Below, in pieces: positions 13,326 to 23,342 of a stretch of DNA of 64,000 nucleotides. The notes beneath the pieces were generated by a model. That model had not been told where the DNA came from. It made no database searches and worked only from the letters and a program-made list of their open reading frames with translations. Source of the DNA: Nocardia niigatensis NBRC 100131 (GTDB lineage: Bacteria; Actinomycetota; Actinomycetes; Mycobacteriales; Mycobacteriaceae); the NCBI RefSeq assembly GCF_000308655.1, contig NZ_BAGC01000001.1, positions 1 to 64,000 on the forward strand, in the 5' to 3' direction. The translations under genes were made by a program, and so were the position numbers. Each line of letters starts with the position of its first letter. The first letter of the stretch is position 1.

Positions 13326-14795
13326 ATGGGTGACGCACAAGGCTTCCTGAAGCACACTTCCCGGGAACTGCCCAAGCGCCGTCCGGTTCCGCTGCGACTG
13401 CTGGACTGGAAAGAGGTCTACGAGGACAAGTTCTCCCACGAGACCCTGCAGAAGCAGGCCAGCCGCTGCATGGACTGCGGTATCCCGTTCTGCCACAACG
13501 GCTGTCCGCTCGGGAACCTGATTCCCGAGTGGAACGACCTGGTGTACAAGGGCGCGTGGAGGGAGTCGTTCGATCGGCTGCACGCGACCAACAACTTCCC
13601 GGAGTTCACCGGCCGCCTGTGCCCGGCTCCGTGTGAGGCGTCCTGCGTCCTGGGCATCAACCAGGACCCGGTGACCATCAAGCAGGTCGAGGTCGAGATC
13701 ATCGAGAACGGTTTCGACGAGGGCTGGGTCACCCCGGCCTACCCGACCCGTCTCACCGGCAAGCGCATCGCGGTCGTCGGCTCCGGCCCAGCGGGCCTGG
13801 CCGCCGCCCAGCAGCTGACCCGGGCCGGCCACACCGTGACCGTGTTCGAGCGCGACGACCGCATCGGCGGCCTGCTGCGCTACGGCATCCCGGAATTCAA
13901 GATGGAGAAGCGCTTCATCGACCGCCGCATCGCGCAGATGGAGGCCGAGGGCACCATCTTCAAGACCGGTGTGAACGTGGGTGTGGACATCACCGCCGAG
14001 CAGCTGCGCGAGCAGTTCGACGCGGTTGTGCTCGCCGGTGGCGCCACCATCGCGCGTGACCTGCCGATCCCGGGCCGCGACCTGGACGGCATCCACCAGG
14101 CCATGGAGTTCCTGCCGCTGGCCAACCGGGTGCAGCTGGGCGATCCGATCACCGACGAGGACGGCCTGCCGCGTATCAACGCGCGGGGCAAGAAGGTCGT
14201 CATCATCGGTGGCGGTGACACCGGCGCGGACTGCCTGGGCACCTCGCACCGTCAGGGCGCGGAGTCGATCCACCAGTTCGAGATCATGCCGCGGCCACCG
14301 GAGCAGCGGGCCGCCTCGACCCCGTGGCCGACCTACCCGCTGATGTACCGCGTCTCCTCGGCGCACGAGGAGGGCGGCGAGCGCGTGTTCTCCGTCAACA
14401 CCGAGCGTTTCACCGGTGCCGACGGCAAGGTCACCGGCCTGCAGGCGCACGAGGTGACGATGGTCAACGGCCGCTTCGAGAAGGTCGAGGGCACCGACTT
14501 CACCCTCGAGGCCGATCTGGTGCTGCTGGCCATGGGCTTCGTCGGACCGCAGAAGAACGGTCTGCTCGAGGGCCTGGGCGTGGGCTACGACCAGCGCGGA
14601 AATGTCATGCGCGACAAGGAGTGGGCCACCACGGTGCCCGGTGTCTTCGTCGCCGGTGACATGGGCCGCGGTCAGTCGCTGATCGTGTGGGCGATCGCCG
14701 AGGGTCGCGCGTGCGCGTCCGCGGTGGACAAGTACCTGGAGGGTGAGACGGCGCTGCCGTCCCCGATCACCCCGACCATGGTCGCTCAGCGCTGA
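13326..14795 (+). CDS. gltD: Glutamate synthase (NADPH) small subunit
   Basis: A 489-residue beta subunit that takes electrons from NADPH via FAD and passes them to the FMN of GltB through iron-sulfur clusters. The N-terminal ferredoxin-like domain carries the cluster cysteines CMDCGIPFCHNGCPLGN and CPAPCEASC. The FAD-binding GSGPAGLAAAQQL (near residue 152) and NADPH-binding GGGDTGADCLGT motifs follow. The ATG at 13326 has AGGAG at 13314-13318. It lies 191 bp after gltB, the gap holding the 60-bp repeats, and ends before a strong terminator, so gltBD forms a two-gene unit. Confidence 0.98.
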   Translation: MGDAQGFLKHTSRELPKRRPVPLRLLDWKEVYEDKFSHETLQKQASRCMDCGIPFCHNGCPLGNLIPEWNDLVYKGAWRESFDRLHATNNFPEFTGRLCPAPCEASCVLGINQDPVTIKQVEVEIIENGFDEGWVTPAYPTRLTGKRIAVVGSGPAGLAAAQQLTRAGHTVTVFERDDRIGGLLRYGIPEFKMEKRFIDRRIAQMEAEGTIFKTGVNVGVDITAEQLREQFDAVVLAGGATIARDLPIPGRDLDGIHQAMEFLPLANRVQLGDPITDEDGLPRINARGKKVVIIGGGDTGADCLGTSHRQGAESIHQFEIMPRPPEQRAASTPWPTYPLMYRVSSAHEEGGERVFSVNTERFTGADGKVTGLQAHEVTMVNGRFEKVEGTDFTLEADLVLLAMGFVGPQKNGLLEGLGVGYDQRGNVMRDKEWATTVPGVFVAGDMGRGQSLIVWAIAEGRACASAVDKYLEGETALPSPITPTMVAQR

Positions 14796-14809
14796 TCCGA
14801 AACCTGAAG

Positions 14810-14845
14810 AGCGCTCCCGGACTTCGGTCCGGGAGCGCTTTTGTT
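14810..14845 (+). terminator. gltBD terminator
   Basis: A perfect 13-bp stem AGCGCTCCCGGAC / GTCCGGGAGCGCT with a TTCG loop (14810-14839), followed by TTTTGTT. A textbook intrinsic terminator 15 bp after the gltD stop. Confidence 0.93.
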
Positions 14846-15029
14846 ATGCCGGGAAAGGATCTGAAATGTGTACTAGTCAGTAACCGGGAGTAGTTTTTCC
14901 AAACCCTGGACAAGGGACCAGTTACACCTGTTTACTTACTCCCCGTGTGGAGTCCACCCTCCGAGTCGTCCGCAGCGCTCGGTAAGTATGGATCGGTCCC
15001 GGAGGATCTCGGGACACTTGGAGGAAAAT

Positions 15030-15734
15030 ATGTTCCGTAATCGCCGTGCGGCCGCAATCGCGACCTCTGCCGCAATGGTTTTCGCGGGTATGAGCATGAC
15101 CGCGCTGGAGACCGGCGTCGCGTCCGCTGATTCGACTTGTGCCCTGAGCTCGCATGCCACCAAGAACGACATCAGCACCGTCGGCATCACCATGACCTAC
15201 GACAAGAGCGCCAACCTCGACTCGATCGGCGTCGGCACCACGGTCACCTACAAGGTCGTCGTCGGCACCACGGGCATCGGTAACCCGTACGTCAACACCA
15301 TCACCGACTACCCGCCGTCGGGCTTCGGCACGCCGGTCAAGGCCAGCATCACCGCCTACCACCTGGCCGGCGGCCAGCGCACCGAGGACGTCACCCCGGA
15401 GCCGAACGGCGGCGGCTGGAAGGTGACCAGCACGGGCTGGTTCGTGAACTCCGGCAACCCGGTGACCCTCGACATCACCTACCCGGTGCCGACCAACCTC
15501 TCGCCCGGTCAGCAGGTCACCAGCGGTGGCATCGGCGTCGCCGGCACCGTCGGCGTCAGCAACGAGCTCCCCAACCTGACCGCGTGCTTCACCGCTCGCG
15601 CCAACACCGTCGGGGAGAGCGCGCTGGGCAGCCTGAACAACAACGGCCTCGGCTCGGCCGACGGCCAGCTCAGCTCGACCGGTTCGCTCAGCACGATCCT
15701 GTCGGACGCGATCCGCAAGTACATCGGCAGCTGA
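15030..15734 (+). CDS. Secreted protein of unknown function
   Basis: A 234-residue exported protein. The ATG at 15030 is preceded by GGAGG at 15020-15024. The N-terminus MFRNRRAAAIATSAAMVFAG is a Sec-type signal peptide with a likely cut after GVASA (about residue 33). The mature part begins DSTC and contains one other cysteine (LTACF), probably a disulfide pair. Its Thr/Gly-rich beta pattern (VGTTVTYKVVVGTTG, GNPVTLDITYPVP) suggests an immunoglobulin-like or DUF11-like sandwich. It stands 42 bp before a mycolyltransferase gene, so it may act in or on the mycomembrane. I do not recognise the family with confidence. Confidence 0.8.
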   Translation: MFRNRRAAAIATSAAMVFAGMSMTALETGVASADSTCALSSHATKNDISTVGITMTYDKSANLDSIGVGTTVTYKVVVGTTGIGNPYVNTITDYPPSGFGTPVKASITAYHLAGGQRTEDVTPEPNGGGWKVTSTGWFVNSGNPVTLDITYPVPTNLSPGQQVTSGGIGVAGTVGVSNELPNLTACFTARANTVGESALGSLNNNGLGSADGQLSSTGSLSTILSDAIRKYIGS

Positions 15735-15776
15735 TTTCCGGCCGGGCCGATTCGATCGATAGGAACAACCGCACCG

Positions 15777-16793
15777 ATGCGCACGCGTAAGTCACCGGCA
15801 CTCGCCGCGATCGCGGGCCTGGCGTTCTCGCTGGCCCTCTCGTTGTCGCCGGCGGCCATCGGTACGGCCACCGCGGATTCCCCGGATTCCGCTGGGCCCC
15901 ATCTGGTGTCGATCGATCGGCCCGGGCAGCGGCAGGAAGAGATCAAGGTCTATTCGGCCGCGATGGACCGGGTGATTCCGCTTCAGGTCCTGACGGCATT
16001 CGACAACAGCGTGCCGCGGCCGACCCTGTATCTCCTGAATGGCGCGGGTGGCGGCGAGGACGCCGCCACCTGGTATCGGCAAACCGATATCGTGCAATTC
16101 TTCTCCGACAAGAATGTGAATGTGGTATCGCCGGTCGGCGGTAAATTCTCGTATTACACCGACTGGCAGCAGGATGACCCGAGTCTGGGCCGCCAGAAAT
16201 GGGAGACGTTCCTGACCGCCGAACTGCCGCCGATCATCGATCGGGTACTGGGCACCTCGGGCGCGAACGCGATCGCCGGCGTCTCCATGTCCGCGACCTC
16301 CGCGTTGAATCTCGCGATACTCGCACCGGATCGGTACCGGGCCGTCGCCGCCTACAGCGGCTGCGCCTCCACCGCGGACGACAACAGCCGCAAGTACATC
16401 CAGATGGTGCTGGACCGCGGTGACGCCGATTCCCGCAATATGTGGGGTGCGGCCGGCGACCCGGACTGGGCGCGGCACGACGCGGTGATCAATGCCGAGG
16501 CGCTGCGCGGGAAGGCGCTGTTCATCTCCAGCTCGACCGGCCTGCCCGGCCCCATGGACACGCTGGACTCGCCGTCGATCGCGGGACGCCCGGCGGCGCT
16601 GGCCAATCAGATCATCCTGGGCGGTGTGATCGAGGCCGCGACCAACGCGTGCACGCATCAGCTCGCGGACCGCCTCGGGCAGTTGGGAATCCCCGCGCAG
16701 GTCGAATTCCGCCCGGCCGGAACGCATTCCTGGCGATACTGGGAGGACGCCCTGCATCGGTCGTGGCCGATGCTCGAGGCGGCATTGCAGTGA
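15777..16793 (+). CDS. Antigen 85-type mycolyltransferase/esterase
   Basis: A 338-residue secreted alpha/beta hydrolase of the Ag85/corynomycolyltransferase family, which transfers mycoloyl groups between trehalose monomycolate molecules or onto arabinogalactan. A signal peptide (cleavage after ATA, about residue 33) is followed by the core with PTLYLLNGAGGGEDAATW, the nucleophile elbow GVSMSA (Ser170), and the C-terminal catalytic His in AGTHSWRYWEDAL. The length matches the family. It follows another secreted-protein gene and precedes a cutinase, giving a small envelope gene cluster. The mycoloyl acceptor cannot be told from sequence. Confidence 0.92.
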   Translation: MRTRKSPALAAIAGLAFSLALSLSPAAIGTATADSPDSAGPHLVSIDRPGQRQEEIKVYSAAMDRVIPLQVLTAFDNSVPRPTLYLLNGAGGGEDAATWYRQTDIVQFFSDKNVNVVSPVGGKFSYYTDWQQDDPSLGRQKWETFLTAELPPIIDRVLGTSGANAIAGVSMSATSALNLAILAPDRYRAVAAYSGCASTADDNSRKYIQMVLDRGDADSRNMWGAAGDPDWARHDAVINAEALRGKALFISSSTGLPGPMDTLDSPSIAGRPAALANQIILGGVIEAATNACTHQLADRLGQLGIPAQVEFRPAGTHSWRYWEDALHRSWPMLEAALQ

Positions 16794-17055
16794 CGAGCTC
16801 CGAAGCCTGTCCGGCGGTGCAACTTTCGGCCGGAAATCGGACGTCTTCGCCGACTCGCCTGGCATAGCCGAATACCCCCCTTTATGCTTGGCGGCGGTGT
16901 GTCGCCGACCTCGTGATGCAGTCTGCTTCGATCAACTCATACGGGGCGGTTACGTCGGTTAACCCACAGTGCACCGGACTGTCATCCGGCGACCGCACCA
17001 TGATCGGGAATCGGGACGCGAAACCTGTCCCGGCACAAGCGGGAACTGGAGCAGT

Positions 17056-17958
17056 ATGCGGTTGAAGAATGTTGTCGCCGCTGCAGGGGCAGCGGCGAGC
17101 GTGCTCATGTCTGGAGTCGTCCTGGGCAGCGGTCCCGCGATGGCCGACCCCGGTGCGGGCTGCCCGAGTCTGTACACGGTCGCCGTGCCCGGCACCTGGG
17201 AGACCGGCCACGACAAGGACCCCAAACCCGGCATGCTGGCCGCGGTGACGAACGGCTTGCCCGGTGAGGTCGACTACGTGACCTACGCGGCCACCGCCTT
17301 CCCCTGGGAGGGCGACGTCTACGCCGCCTCCAAGAAGGAGGCCGTCGACAATGCCCGAGGTCTGGTGCAGGACATGGGCGCTCGCTGCCCGGGCACCAAG
17401 ATCGCGATCACCGGCTACAGCCAGGGCGCCGACGCGGCCGGCGATCTCGCCGCCGAGATCGGCAGCGGCCACGGCGTGGTGCCACCGGACCGCATCGCGG
17501 CGGTCGCGCTGATCTCCGATCCGCGTCGTTCGCCCACCGACGCCCAGGTCGGCCCGAGCGCTCCCGGCGCGGGTGCGGGCGGGGCGCGCGTCGGCGGCTT
17601 CGGCTGGATCAGCGACAAGGTGCGCACCGTGTGCGCCATCGGCGACCTGTACTGCTCCACCGAGGAGACCGACTTCCTCACGCGCTTCGCGGGTTTCCTG
17701 GCGCAGTCGTCGAATCCGAACAACTTCAACCTGTGGCAGACCCAGCTCGAACTCGGGTCGATCCTCAACGACCTGATGGCGCAGGGCGGTCTGCCGACGC
17801 TGCAGGCCCAGCTGGCCGACGGTCCGGACAGCGAGTACGCGCATCAGCTCGAGCAGTTCTACCGCAGCGGCAAGCACACCAGCTACGGCAGCTACGGGGT
17901 CGGCGGCGGTCAGACCGCACTGACCTGGATGCACAACTGGATCGTGACCAACGCCTAG
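17056..17958 (+). CDS. Cutinase-family secreted esterase
   Basis: A 300-residue secreted serine esterase of the cutinase / mycobacterial cutinase-like (Culp) family. The ATG at 17056, preceded by GGAGCAG, gives a signal peptide ending GPAMA, with mature DPGAGCPSLYTVAVPGT typical of the family. The nucleophile is Ser122 in GYSQGA. The catalytic Asp is probably in DLYCSTEETD and the His in SGKHTSYG; paired cysteines are present. Such enzymes hydrolyse lipids or polyesters outside the cell, and some mycobacterial members have phospholipase activity. A Gly/Ala-rich loop (about 180-190) is an insertion. It ends at strong terminator hairpins. Confidence 0.92.
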   Translation: MRLKNVVAAAGAAASVLMSGVVLGSGPAMADPGAGCPSLYTVAVPGTWETGHDKDPKPGMLAAVTNGLPGEVDYVTYAATAFPWEGDVYAASKKEAVDNARGLVQDMGARCPGTKIAITGYSQGADAAGDLAAEIGSGHGVVPPDRIAAVALISDPRRSPTDAQVGPSAPGAGAGGARVGGFGWISDKVRTVCAIGDLYCSTEETDFLTRFAGFLAQSSNPNNFNLWQTQLELGSILNDLMAQGGLPTLQAQLADGPDSEYAHQLEQFYRSGKHTSYGSYGVGGGQTALTWMHNWIVTNA

Positions 17959-17965
17959 TCGCGAA

Positions 17966-18030
17966 GGCCCGGACGATGATCCGGGCCCGCGAGACCGAAA
18001 AGGCCGCTCCCACACTGGGAGCGGCCTTTT
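17966..18030. terminator. Two successive hairpins, bidirectional terminator
   Basis: GGCCCGGA / TCCGGGCC (17966-17987) is followed by a 15-bp stem AAAAGGCCGCTCCCA / TGGGAGCGGCCTTTT (17998-18030). The A- and T-rich ends let the second hairpin work in both directions between the rightward cutinase gene and the leftward gene ending at 18066. Confidence 0.88.
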
Positions 18031-18065
18031 CGATTCCGGGCCGATGAGAATCGTCGTCGGCGGGG

Positions 18066-18404
18066 CTACATGCCGAAGGAGCCGGTGGGCGGCATCCAGG
18101 GGGCCGGGGCGGGGGTGTTGTTGTTCCAGCCGTTGCCGCCGTTGTCGTTGTTGTTCCAGCCGTTGTTGTTCCAGCCGTTGTCTCCGTCGTTCCAGTCGCC
18201 GTCGTGGTCGTGGCGGTGGTGATCGCGGTCGTGATCCCAGGGGCCGTGGTCGTCGATCTGCTGGGCGACGACCGGGGCGTTGCCGTCATCGGGGGTCGCG
18301 GCATTCGAAGGGATTGCGACGACGGCGAGCGGGATGGCGGCCAGGGCGCCGGCCGCGGCGAGGCGCAGGGCGAGGCGGCGGCGGGGCTTGGTGGTGGCGG
18401 ACAT
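18066..18404 (-). CDS. Small secreted Asn/Asp/Trp-rich repeat protein
   Basis: A 112-residue exported protein. The ATG at 18404 has AGAAAGG upstream. The signal peptide ALRLAAAGALAAIPLAVVAI ends near SNA. The mature chain is low complexity: a His/Asp-rich part (DHDRDHHRHDHDGDWNDGD) followed by repeated WNNN/NGWNN units and a Pro-rich tail. The His/Asp cluster could bind metal ions and the repeats suggest an extended surface or wall-associated protein; both are inferences. No known family is recognised. Confidence 0.75.
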   Translation of the reverse strand: MSATTKPRRRLALRLAAAGALAAIPLAVVAIPSNAATPDDGNAPVVAQQIDDHGPWDHDRDHHRHDHDGDWNDGDNGWNNNGWNNNDNGGNGWNNNTPAPAPWMPPTGSFGM

Positions 18405-18528
18405 CGTGATGCCTTTCTGTCGGGATCGTGCGCCGCGAAGGGAGCGGCTCACGAGTTCCCATCGAAGGCCCCGGCCCTTGGAACGGTGTGGGATCGGGCT
18501 GGGAGTCCGCTGAGCGTCGGGTTCGCGG

Positions 18529-19146
18529 TCAGGCGCGCGGACGCTGCATGCGCGGCAACAGGTCCCAGACGTGCCCGTTCTCGTTGACGGTGGCCGCGGT
18601 GCGGCCGCCCGTGCGCGAGTACAGGATTCGCGTGATCGAGCAGTAGTCGATGGGGAAGGTGAGCGGGCGGGCCAGGCCCAGCACGTCCTGCAGCAGCACG
18701 TTGATCACGCCGCCGTGCGCGAACACGACCACGGTATCGGTGTGTTCGGCGGCCGCCACGATGCTCGCGATGCTCTCGCGCACGCGCCCGATGAAGGCGT
18801 CGCCGTCGATCTGCTCGGGCAGGAGCCCGGATTTGATGCGCTCGTAGGTTTCCCGGAACTCCCGCTGCGCGTCCTCGATCGGGATGTACATCGGCAGTTC
18901 GCGGTCGTACTCCGCGAGCCCGTCGAGCACCTCGATGTCGAGCCCGAGCTTCTCCGCGGTGGGCCGGGCGGTCTCGCGGGCCCGCAGCTGCGGGCTGCTG
19001 ACCACGCGGGCGATGCGGTGGTGCGTGAGTGCGGCCGGGACCCGGCCCGCTTGCTCCAGGCCGATCGCGGTGAGATCCGGGTCGGCGGGGCCGGATTCGG
19101 CCTGGACTCGCTGCGGCTGGGCATGGCGGACGAGGATCAACTGCAC
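18529..19146 (-). CDS. Histidine phosphatase family protein
   Basis: A 205-residue member of the phosphoglycerate-mutase-like histidine phosphatase superfamily. The N-terminal LILVRHAQPQ supplies the phospho-accepting His in the RHA variant of the RHG motif. The second catalytic His is in VVVFAHGGVINVLL, and the substrate Arg in SSPQLRARETA. The GTG start at 19146 places RH close to the N-terminus as usual; an upstream start at 19164 would add six residues. Substrate is unknown: cytosolic phosphatase of a small phosphometabolite. Confidence 0.88.
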   Translation of the reverse strand: MQLILVRHAQPQRVQAESGPADPDLTAIGLEQAGRVPAALTHHRIARVVSSPQLRARETARPTAEKLGLDIEVLDGLAEYDRELPMYIPIEDAQREFRETYERIKSGLLPEQIDGDAFIGRVRESIASIVAAAEHTDTVVVFAHGGVINVLLQDVLGLARPLTFPIDYCSITRILYSRTGGRTAATVNENGHVWDLLPRMQRPRA

Positions 19147-19197
19147 GCATCCACTCTGCCGCACCCGGTCCGCACCGCGCCGCGGGGGTGCCGGGCG

Positions 19198-19413
19198 CTA
19201 GTCGCTCTTGCGGCGCATCAGGTAGACGATGCCCAGCACCAGCACCACGATGCCGATGCAGCAGACCGCGAGGAAGCCCCAGAAGCTGGTGCCCCGCCGG
19301 CTGCTGCTGCGGCGGGCGGCGGTGTTCTCGAGGGCGGCGTTCCAGGTGTCCGGGTGGGTCCACACGTGGTGGTCCAGCAGCGTCGTCTGGGTCATCAGAT
19401 CTAGGTAGTGCAT
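19198..19413 (-). CDS. Small single-pass membrane protein
   Basis: A 71-residue protein with a charged N-terminal half (TLLDHHVWTHPDTWNAALEN, then RRSSSRR) and one C-terminal transmembrane helix (SFWGFLAVCCIGIVVLVLGIVYLM) ending RRKSD. The ATG at 19413 has GGGGA a few bases upstream; an internal ATG at 19395 has none. It has no recognised family. It lies 51 bp upstream of the histidine phosphatase gene on the same strand and could be co-transcribed. Confidence 0.65.
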   Translation of the reverse strand: MHYLDLMTQTTLLDHHVWTHPDTWNAALENTAARRSSSRRGTSFWGFLAVCCIGIVVLVLGIVYLMRRKSD

Positions 19414-19572
19414 GGAATCCCCAATCGGTGTGGCGGTCGGCCCGCCCGGGCCGAATCCCAGATTAACCGGCGACCCGGCCCGGGGAATCAGGGTTTTCCC
19501 TGGTCCCCATGAGCGCTGTCGGCGGGGCCGTCCTCAGCCTCGCGCACGGCGGGAGCGAATGCGGAGGCACGC

Positions 19573-22500
19573 CTACCGCGATTCGCTGTGCGCTGTCCGG
19601 GGTTTCACCAGCGGGAACGGCAGTGTTTCGCGGATGCTGCGGCCGATCAGCAGCATGACCACCCGGTCCACGCCGACGCCGAGGCCGCCGGTGGGCGGCA
19701 TGGCGTGTTCGAGGGCCTGCAGGAAGTCCTCGTCGAGTTCCATGGCCTCCGGGTCGCCGCCGGCGGCCAGCATGGACTGTTCGGTGAGACGGCGGCGCTG
19801 TTCCACCGGATCGGTCAATTCGCTGTAGGCGGTGGCCAATTCGATGCCCCAGGCCACCAGGTCCCAGCGCTCGGTGACGCCCGGGATGTGCCGGTGCGCG
19901 CGGGTGAGCGGGGAGACGGAGGTGGGGAAGTCGATGTAGAAGGTGGGCTCCTCGGTGGACGATTCCACCAGGTGCTCGTACATCTCGAGCACGAGTTGCC
20001 CAGCGTCCCAGCCCACTTGGAAGGGCACGCCCGCCTTCTCGCAGAGCAGCCGCAGCCGGTCCTCGTCGGTATCGGGGGTGATGGTTTCGCCGATCGCCTC
20101 GGAGACGGCCCCGTGTACGGTCTTGACCGGCCAGTCGCCGGAGATGTCCACCTCGGTGACGGTGCCGTCGGCGCCGGGCCGCAACGCGACCATCCGGCCG
20201 TTGGCGGCCAGCGCGGCCTCCTGGATGAGCTGCCGGCAGGCGTGCATCATGCGTTCGTAATCGCTGTGCGCCTCATAGGCTTCCAGGATGGTGAACTCGG
20301 GGTTGTGGCTGTAGTCCACGCCCTCGTTGCGGAAGACGCGGCCGAGTTCGAACACCTTCTCCATGCCGCCCACGCACAGGCGTTTGAGATACAGCTCGGG
20401 GGCGATCCGCAGGTACAGGTCGAGGTCGTAGGCGTTGATGTGGGTGGTGAACGGGGTGGCGTTGGCGCCGCCGTGCACCTGCTGCAGGACGGGAGTCTCG
20501 ACTTCGAGGAATCCCCAGCCGTGCAAGGTGTCCCGCAGCGAGCGCACCACCGCGCTGCGTTTGGCCATCACCTCGCGGATGTCGGCATTGATGGCCATGT
20601 CGACGTAGCGCTGCCGCACCCGGGCCTCCGGGTCGGACAGGCCCTTCCACTTGTCCGGCAGCGGGTGCAGGCATTTGCCGATCATCCGCCAGTCCTGGGC
20701 GAGCAGGGACAGTTCGCCGCGGCGGCTGCGGCCGATCTGCCCGCTCACCTCGACCAGGTCGCCGAGGTCGAAGAATTCGGTGAACGATTCGCTGCGATCC
20801 GCGCCGACCCGGCCGCGGTCGATGAGCAGCTGGATGTCGCCGGACCAGTCGCGCAGCACGGCGAAGATGACGCCGCCGTAGTCGCGAATCCGCAAGAGCC
20901 GTCCGCAGACTCGCACGGTGGTGCCCTGCGGGCAGCCGCGCGCTGCGGACACCGTGTGGGTGGGCGGGTAGGCGACCGGGTAGGCCTCGACGCCGGACTC
21001 CTGGAGCTTCTCCAGCTTGTCCATCCGCACCCGCACCTGCTCGGGGCGGCGCGGGCCGTGCTCCTCGAGCTTTTCGGGCGGCAGGTCCGGCGGGCTGCCG
21101 TCGGCGTGCAGGCCGGTCATGGCGGGCGGCACCGAGGGGCGCAGACCGGTGTGCGCGGAGGCGTCGTGCTCGCGGCCGATGCGGGGCAGGAAGCCTTCGG
21201 CGAGTGCGCTGGCGGTGGCGACCCGCAGCAGGTGGCGGCGTTCCTCGAAGAGCGAGAAGCGCGGCACCCATTCGGGCTGGTACTTCACATTGGAGCGGTA
21301 GAGCGCCTCCAGCTGGTACCAGCGCGAGAAGAACATGAGCACGCCGCGCCACAGCCGCAGCACCGGGCCGGCGCCGATGCGGCCGCCCTCCTCGAAGACC
21401 GCACGGAAGACCGCGAAGTTCAACGAGATCCGGGTGATGCCGTACTGCTCGGAGGTGAGGGCGAGCCGCGAGATCATCAGTTCCATCAGCCCGTTGGGGC
21501 CGGTGCGGTCGCGGCGCATGAGGTCGAGGGAGACGCCGGTCCGGCCCCACGGCACGAACGACAGCATGCCGAGCACCCGGCCGTCGGGGGCGACGGACTC
21601 GACCAGCAGGCAGTCGCCGTCGAGCGGGTCGCCGAGCCGGTCGAGCGCCATGGAGAAGCCGCGTTCGGTTTCGGTGTCGCGCCAGGAGTTGGCGCGCCGC
21701 ATGACGTCCTGCATCTCCTCGGGCGGCACTTCCCGGTGCCGTCGCACCCGCACCGTGATGCCTTGCTTGGCAAGACGATTGGCGGCCTGGCGGACCGGTT
21801 TCATATCGGGTCCGGCGAGGGAGAAGGTGCGGGTTTCGAGGATGGCCTCGTCGCCGAGCCGCAGCGCGGACAGCCCGGCCCGCCGGTAGGCGGTCGCGCC
21901 GATCTCGCTGGCGCCCATGACCGCCGGGGCCCACCCGTACTGGTCGGCCAGCCGTAGCCAGGCGTCGATGGCGTGGCCCCAGGACTCCTTCTGCCCGATG
22001 GGGTCGCCGGAGGCCAGGCACACGCCGAGTTCGACGCGGTAGGTGACGGCGGCCTTGCCGCTGGGCGCGAAGACGACGGCCTTGTCGCGGCGGGTGGCGA
22101 AGTAGCCGAGCGAGTCCTCGACGTCGGAGTGTTCGATGAGCCCGCGGATCGCGGATTCGTCCAGCCCGGTCAGGGCGTTGGAGGAGCGTTGCGACCGGAA
22201 CAGGGTGATGACGGCGGCCAGCAGCGCGATGGCGCCGAACAGGCCGAGCAGCAGGTTGACCGGGTGCGGCGGGTGCCCGTCGAAGTCCTCGTTGGAGACC
22301 AGGATCGCGCCGGTCACCCGGGACACCGCCCACAGCGCGCGTTCGGTGCTGTCGGGCAGGCTGCCCGGGAACAGCTCGACCAGTCCCCAGCCGACCAGGC
22401 AGCCCAGCGCGAGCCCGCCGGCCAGTACGCCGAGCGCGCGCCAGACCGCGCCGCGCTGCACGTGCGTGTAGAACTCGGACCACGAGGCGATGAGCACGCC

Positions 22501-22953
22501 GATGACCAGGACGTGAATGATCAAGGCCACCAGGGCGTTGATGTCGCCCTCGGCGGCGAAGTCGAGGGCGTTGGCGAGCGCGAAGGCCGCCATGTAACCG
22601 ACCAGCAGCCACCAGGCGATGCGTTTGCGGCTGGCGGTGGCGCCGGCCAGCAGGCCCACCACCAGCGCCCACACCAGCGAGGTGTCGGGGGCGTCGAAGT
22701 AGTAGGTGTCGACGAAATGGCGTAGGTGCGAGGTCAGGAACCGTAGCCCGGGCGAGATGCTCCAGGCGAAGCAGAGGACCGAGAAGACGCCGAGTGTGGT
22801 GCCCGCGAGGTGCGGCACCTCGCGCAGCCGGCCGTGCCCGCGGTGCGGCACCTCCGGCGACCGCGGCTCCGGTCTCTGGTCGGAGTCGTGGGGCGGCCGG
22901 TCCTGCGTCGAAGTCACCGCACCAGTGTGAATGTTGCCCTTGCCCATGTGCAC
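19573..22953 (-). CDS. lysX: Bifunctional lysyl-phosphatidylglycerol synthase / lysyl-tRNA synthetase
   Basis: A 1126-residue LysX. It charges tRNA-Lys and transfers lysine to phosphatidylglycerol, giving a cationic lipid that protects against antimicrobial peptides. The N-terminal 250 residues hold about six membrane helices. Then comes the MprF-like DUF2156 transferase domain (about 265-600). An OB-fold anticodon-binding domain ([24 protein letters not shown]) and a class II synthetase core follow, with motif 2 [20 protein letters not shown] and motif 3 [20 protein letters not shown]. The start is uncertain: GTG 22953, ATG 22947 and GTG 22917 are all possible and none has a clear ribosome-binding site. 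Confidence 0.95.
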   Translation of the reverse strand: MHMGKGNIHTGAVTSTQDRPPHDSDQRPEPRSPEVPHRGHGRLREVPHLAGTTLGVFSVLCFAWSISPGLRFLTSHLRHFVDTYYFDAPDTSLVWALVVGLLAGATASRKRIAWWLLVGYMAAFALANALDFAAEGDINALVALIIHVLVIGVLIASWSEFYTHVQRGAVWRALGVLAGGLALGCLVGWGLVELFPGSLPDSTERALWAVSRVTGAILVSNEDFDGHPPHPVNLLLGLFGAIALLAAVITLFRSQRSSNALTGLDESAIRGLIEHSDVEDSLGYFATRRDKAVVFAPSGKAAVTYRVELGVCLASGDPIGQKESWGHAIDAWLRLADQYGWAPAVMGASEIGATAYRRAGLSALRLGDEAILETRTFSLAGPDMKPVRQAANRLAKQGITVRVRRHREVPPEEMQDVMRRANSWRDTETERGFSMALDRLGDPLDGDCLLVESVAPDGRVLGMLSFVPWGRTGVSLDLMRRDRTGPNGLMELMISRLALTSEQYGITRISLNFAVFRAVFEEGGRIGAGPVLRLWRGVLMFFSRWYQLEALYRSNVKYQPEWVPRFSLFEERRHLLRVATASALAEGFLPRIGREHDASAHTGLRPSVPPAMTGLHADGSPPDLPPEKLEEHGPRRPEQVRVRMDKLEKLQESGVEAYPVAYPPTHTVSAARGCPQGTTVRVCGRLLRIRDYGGVIFAVLRDWSGDIQLLIDRGRVGADRSESFTEFFDLGDLVEVSGQIGRSRRGELSLLAQDWRMIGKCLHPLPDKWKGLSDPEARVRQRYVDMAINADIREVMAKRSAVVRSLRDTLHGWGFLEVETPVLQQVHGGANATPFTTHINAYDLDLYLRIAPELYLKRLCVGGMEKVFELGRVFRNEGVDYSHNPEFTILEAYEAHSDYERMMHACRQLIQEAALAANGRMVALRPGADGTVTEVDISGDWPVKTVHGAVSEAIGETITPDTDEDRLRLLCEKAGVPFQVGWDAGQLVLEMYEHLVESSTEEPTFYIDFPTSVSPLTRAHRHIPGVTERWDLVAWGIELATAYSELTDPVEQRRRLTEQSMLAAGGDPEAMELDEDFLQALEHAMPPTGGLGVGVDRVVMLLIGRSIRETLPFPLVKPRTAHSESR

Positions 22954-23047
22954 TCAGAACCCGGTTCGTGTCTCGTGGCCACTGCGTGGCGGCCGGCGGT
23001 GGGGGCGGCATTTGGTGTCGGGGCGGCCGCGGGTGAGGATGTACCCC

Positions 23048-23269
23048 ATGTCGGATCCAGTCGATGTCCCGATCGAGGACGATGTCATTCGACTCGGCCA
23101 GTTCCTGAAGCTGGCGAACCTCATCGATTCCGGTTCGGAAGCCAAGACGGTGATCGCCCAGGGCCTGGTTCGTGTCAACGACGAGGTCGAGCTGCGCCGT
23201 GGGCGGCAGCTGCACGCCGGGGACGTGGTGGCGTTGGCCGGGCACAAGGTCCGGGTCACCAGCGGCTGA
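23048..23269 (+). CDS. Small S4-domain RNA-binding protein
   Basis: A 73-residue protein made essentially of one S4 fold: IRLGQFLKLANLIDSGSEAK, VRVNDEVELRRGRQLHAGDVV. This is the YbcJ/YaaA-like class of stand-alone S4 proteins that bind structured RNA, often ribosome-related. The ATG at 23048 is preceded at good distance by GAGG (23035-23038); an in-frame ATG at 23039 abuts that site and is less likely. It is divergent from lysX, about 100 bp away. Its RNA partner is unknown. Confidence 0.85.
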   Translation: MSDPVDVPIEDDVIRLGQFLKLANLIDSGSEAKTVIAQGLVRVNDEVELRRGRQLHAGDVVALAGHKVRVTSG

Positions 23270-23342
23270 AGGCACACGGGTTCCCATTCTCGGGGTTGTC
23301 GGGCTTCGGGCTTCAGCCGCTGAGAACTTCCCGAGAGTTGGT

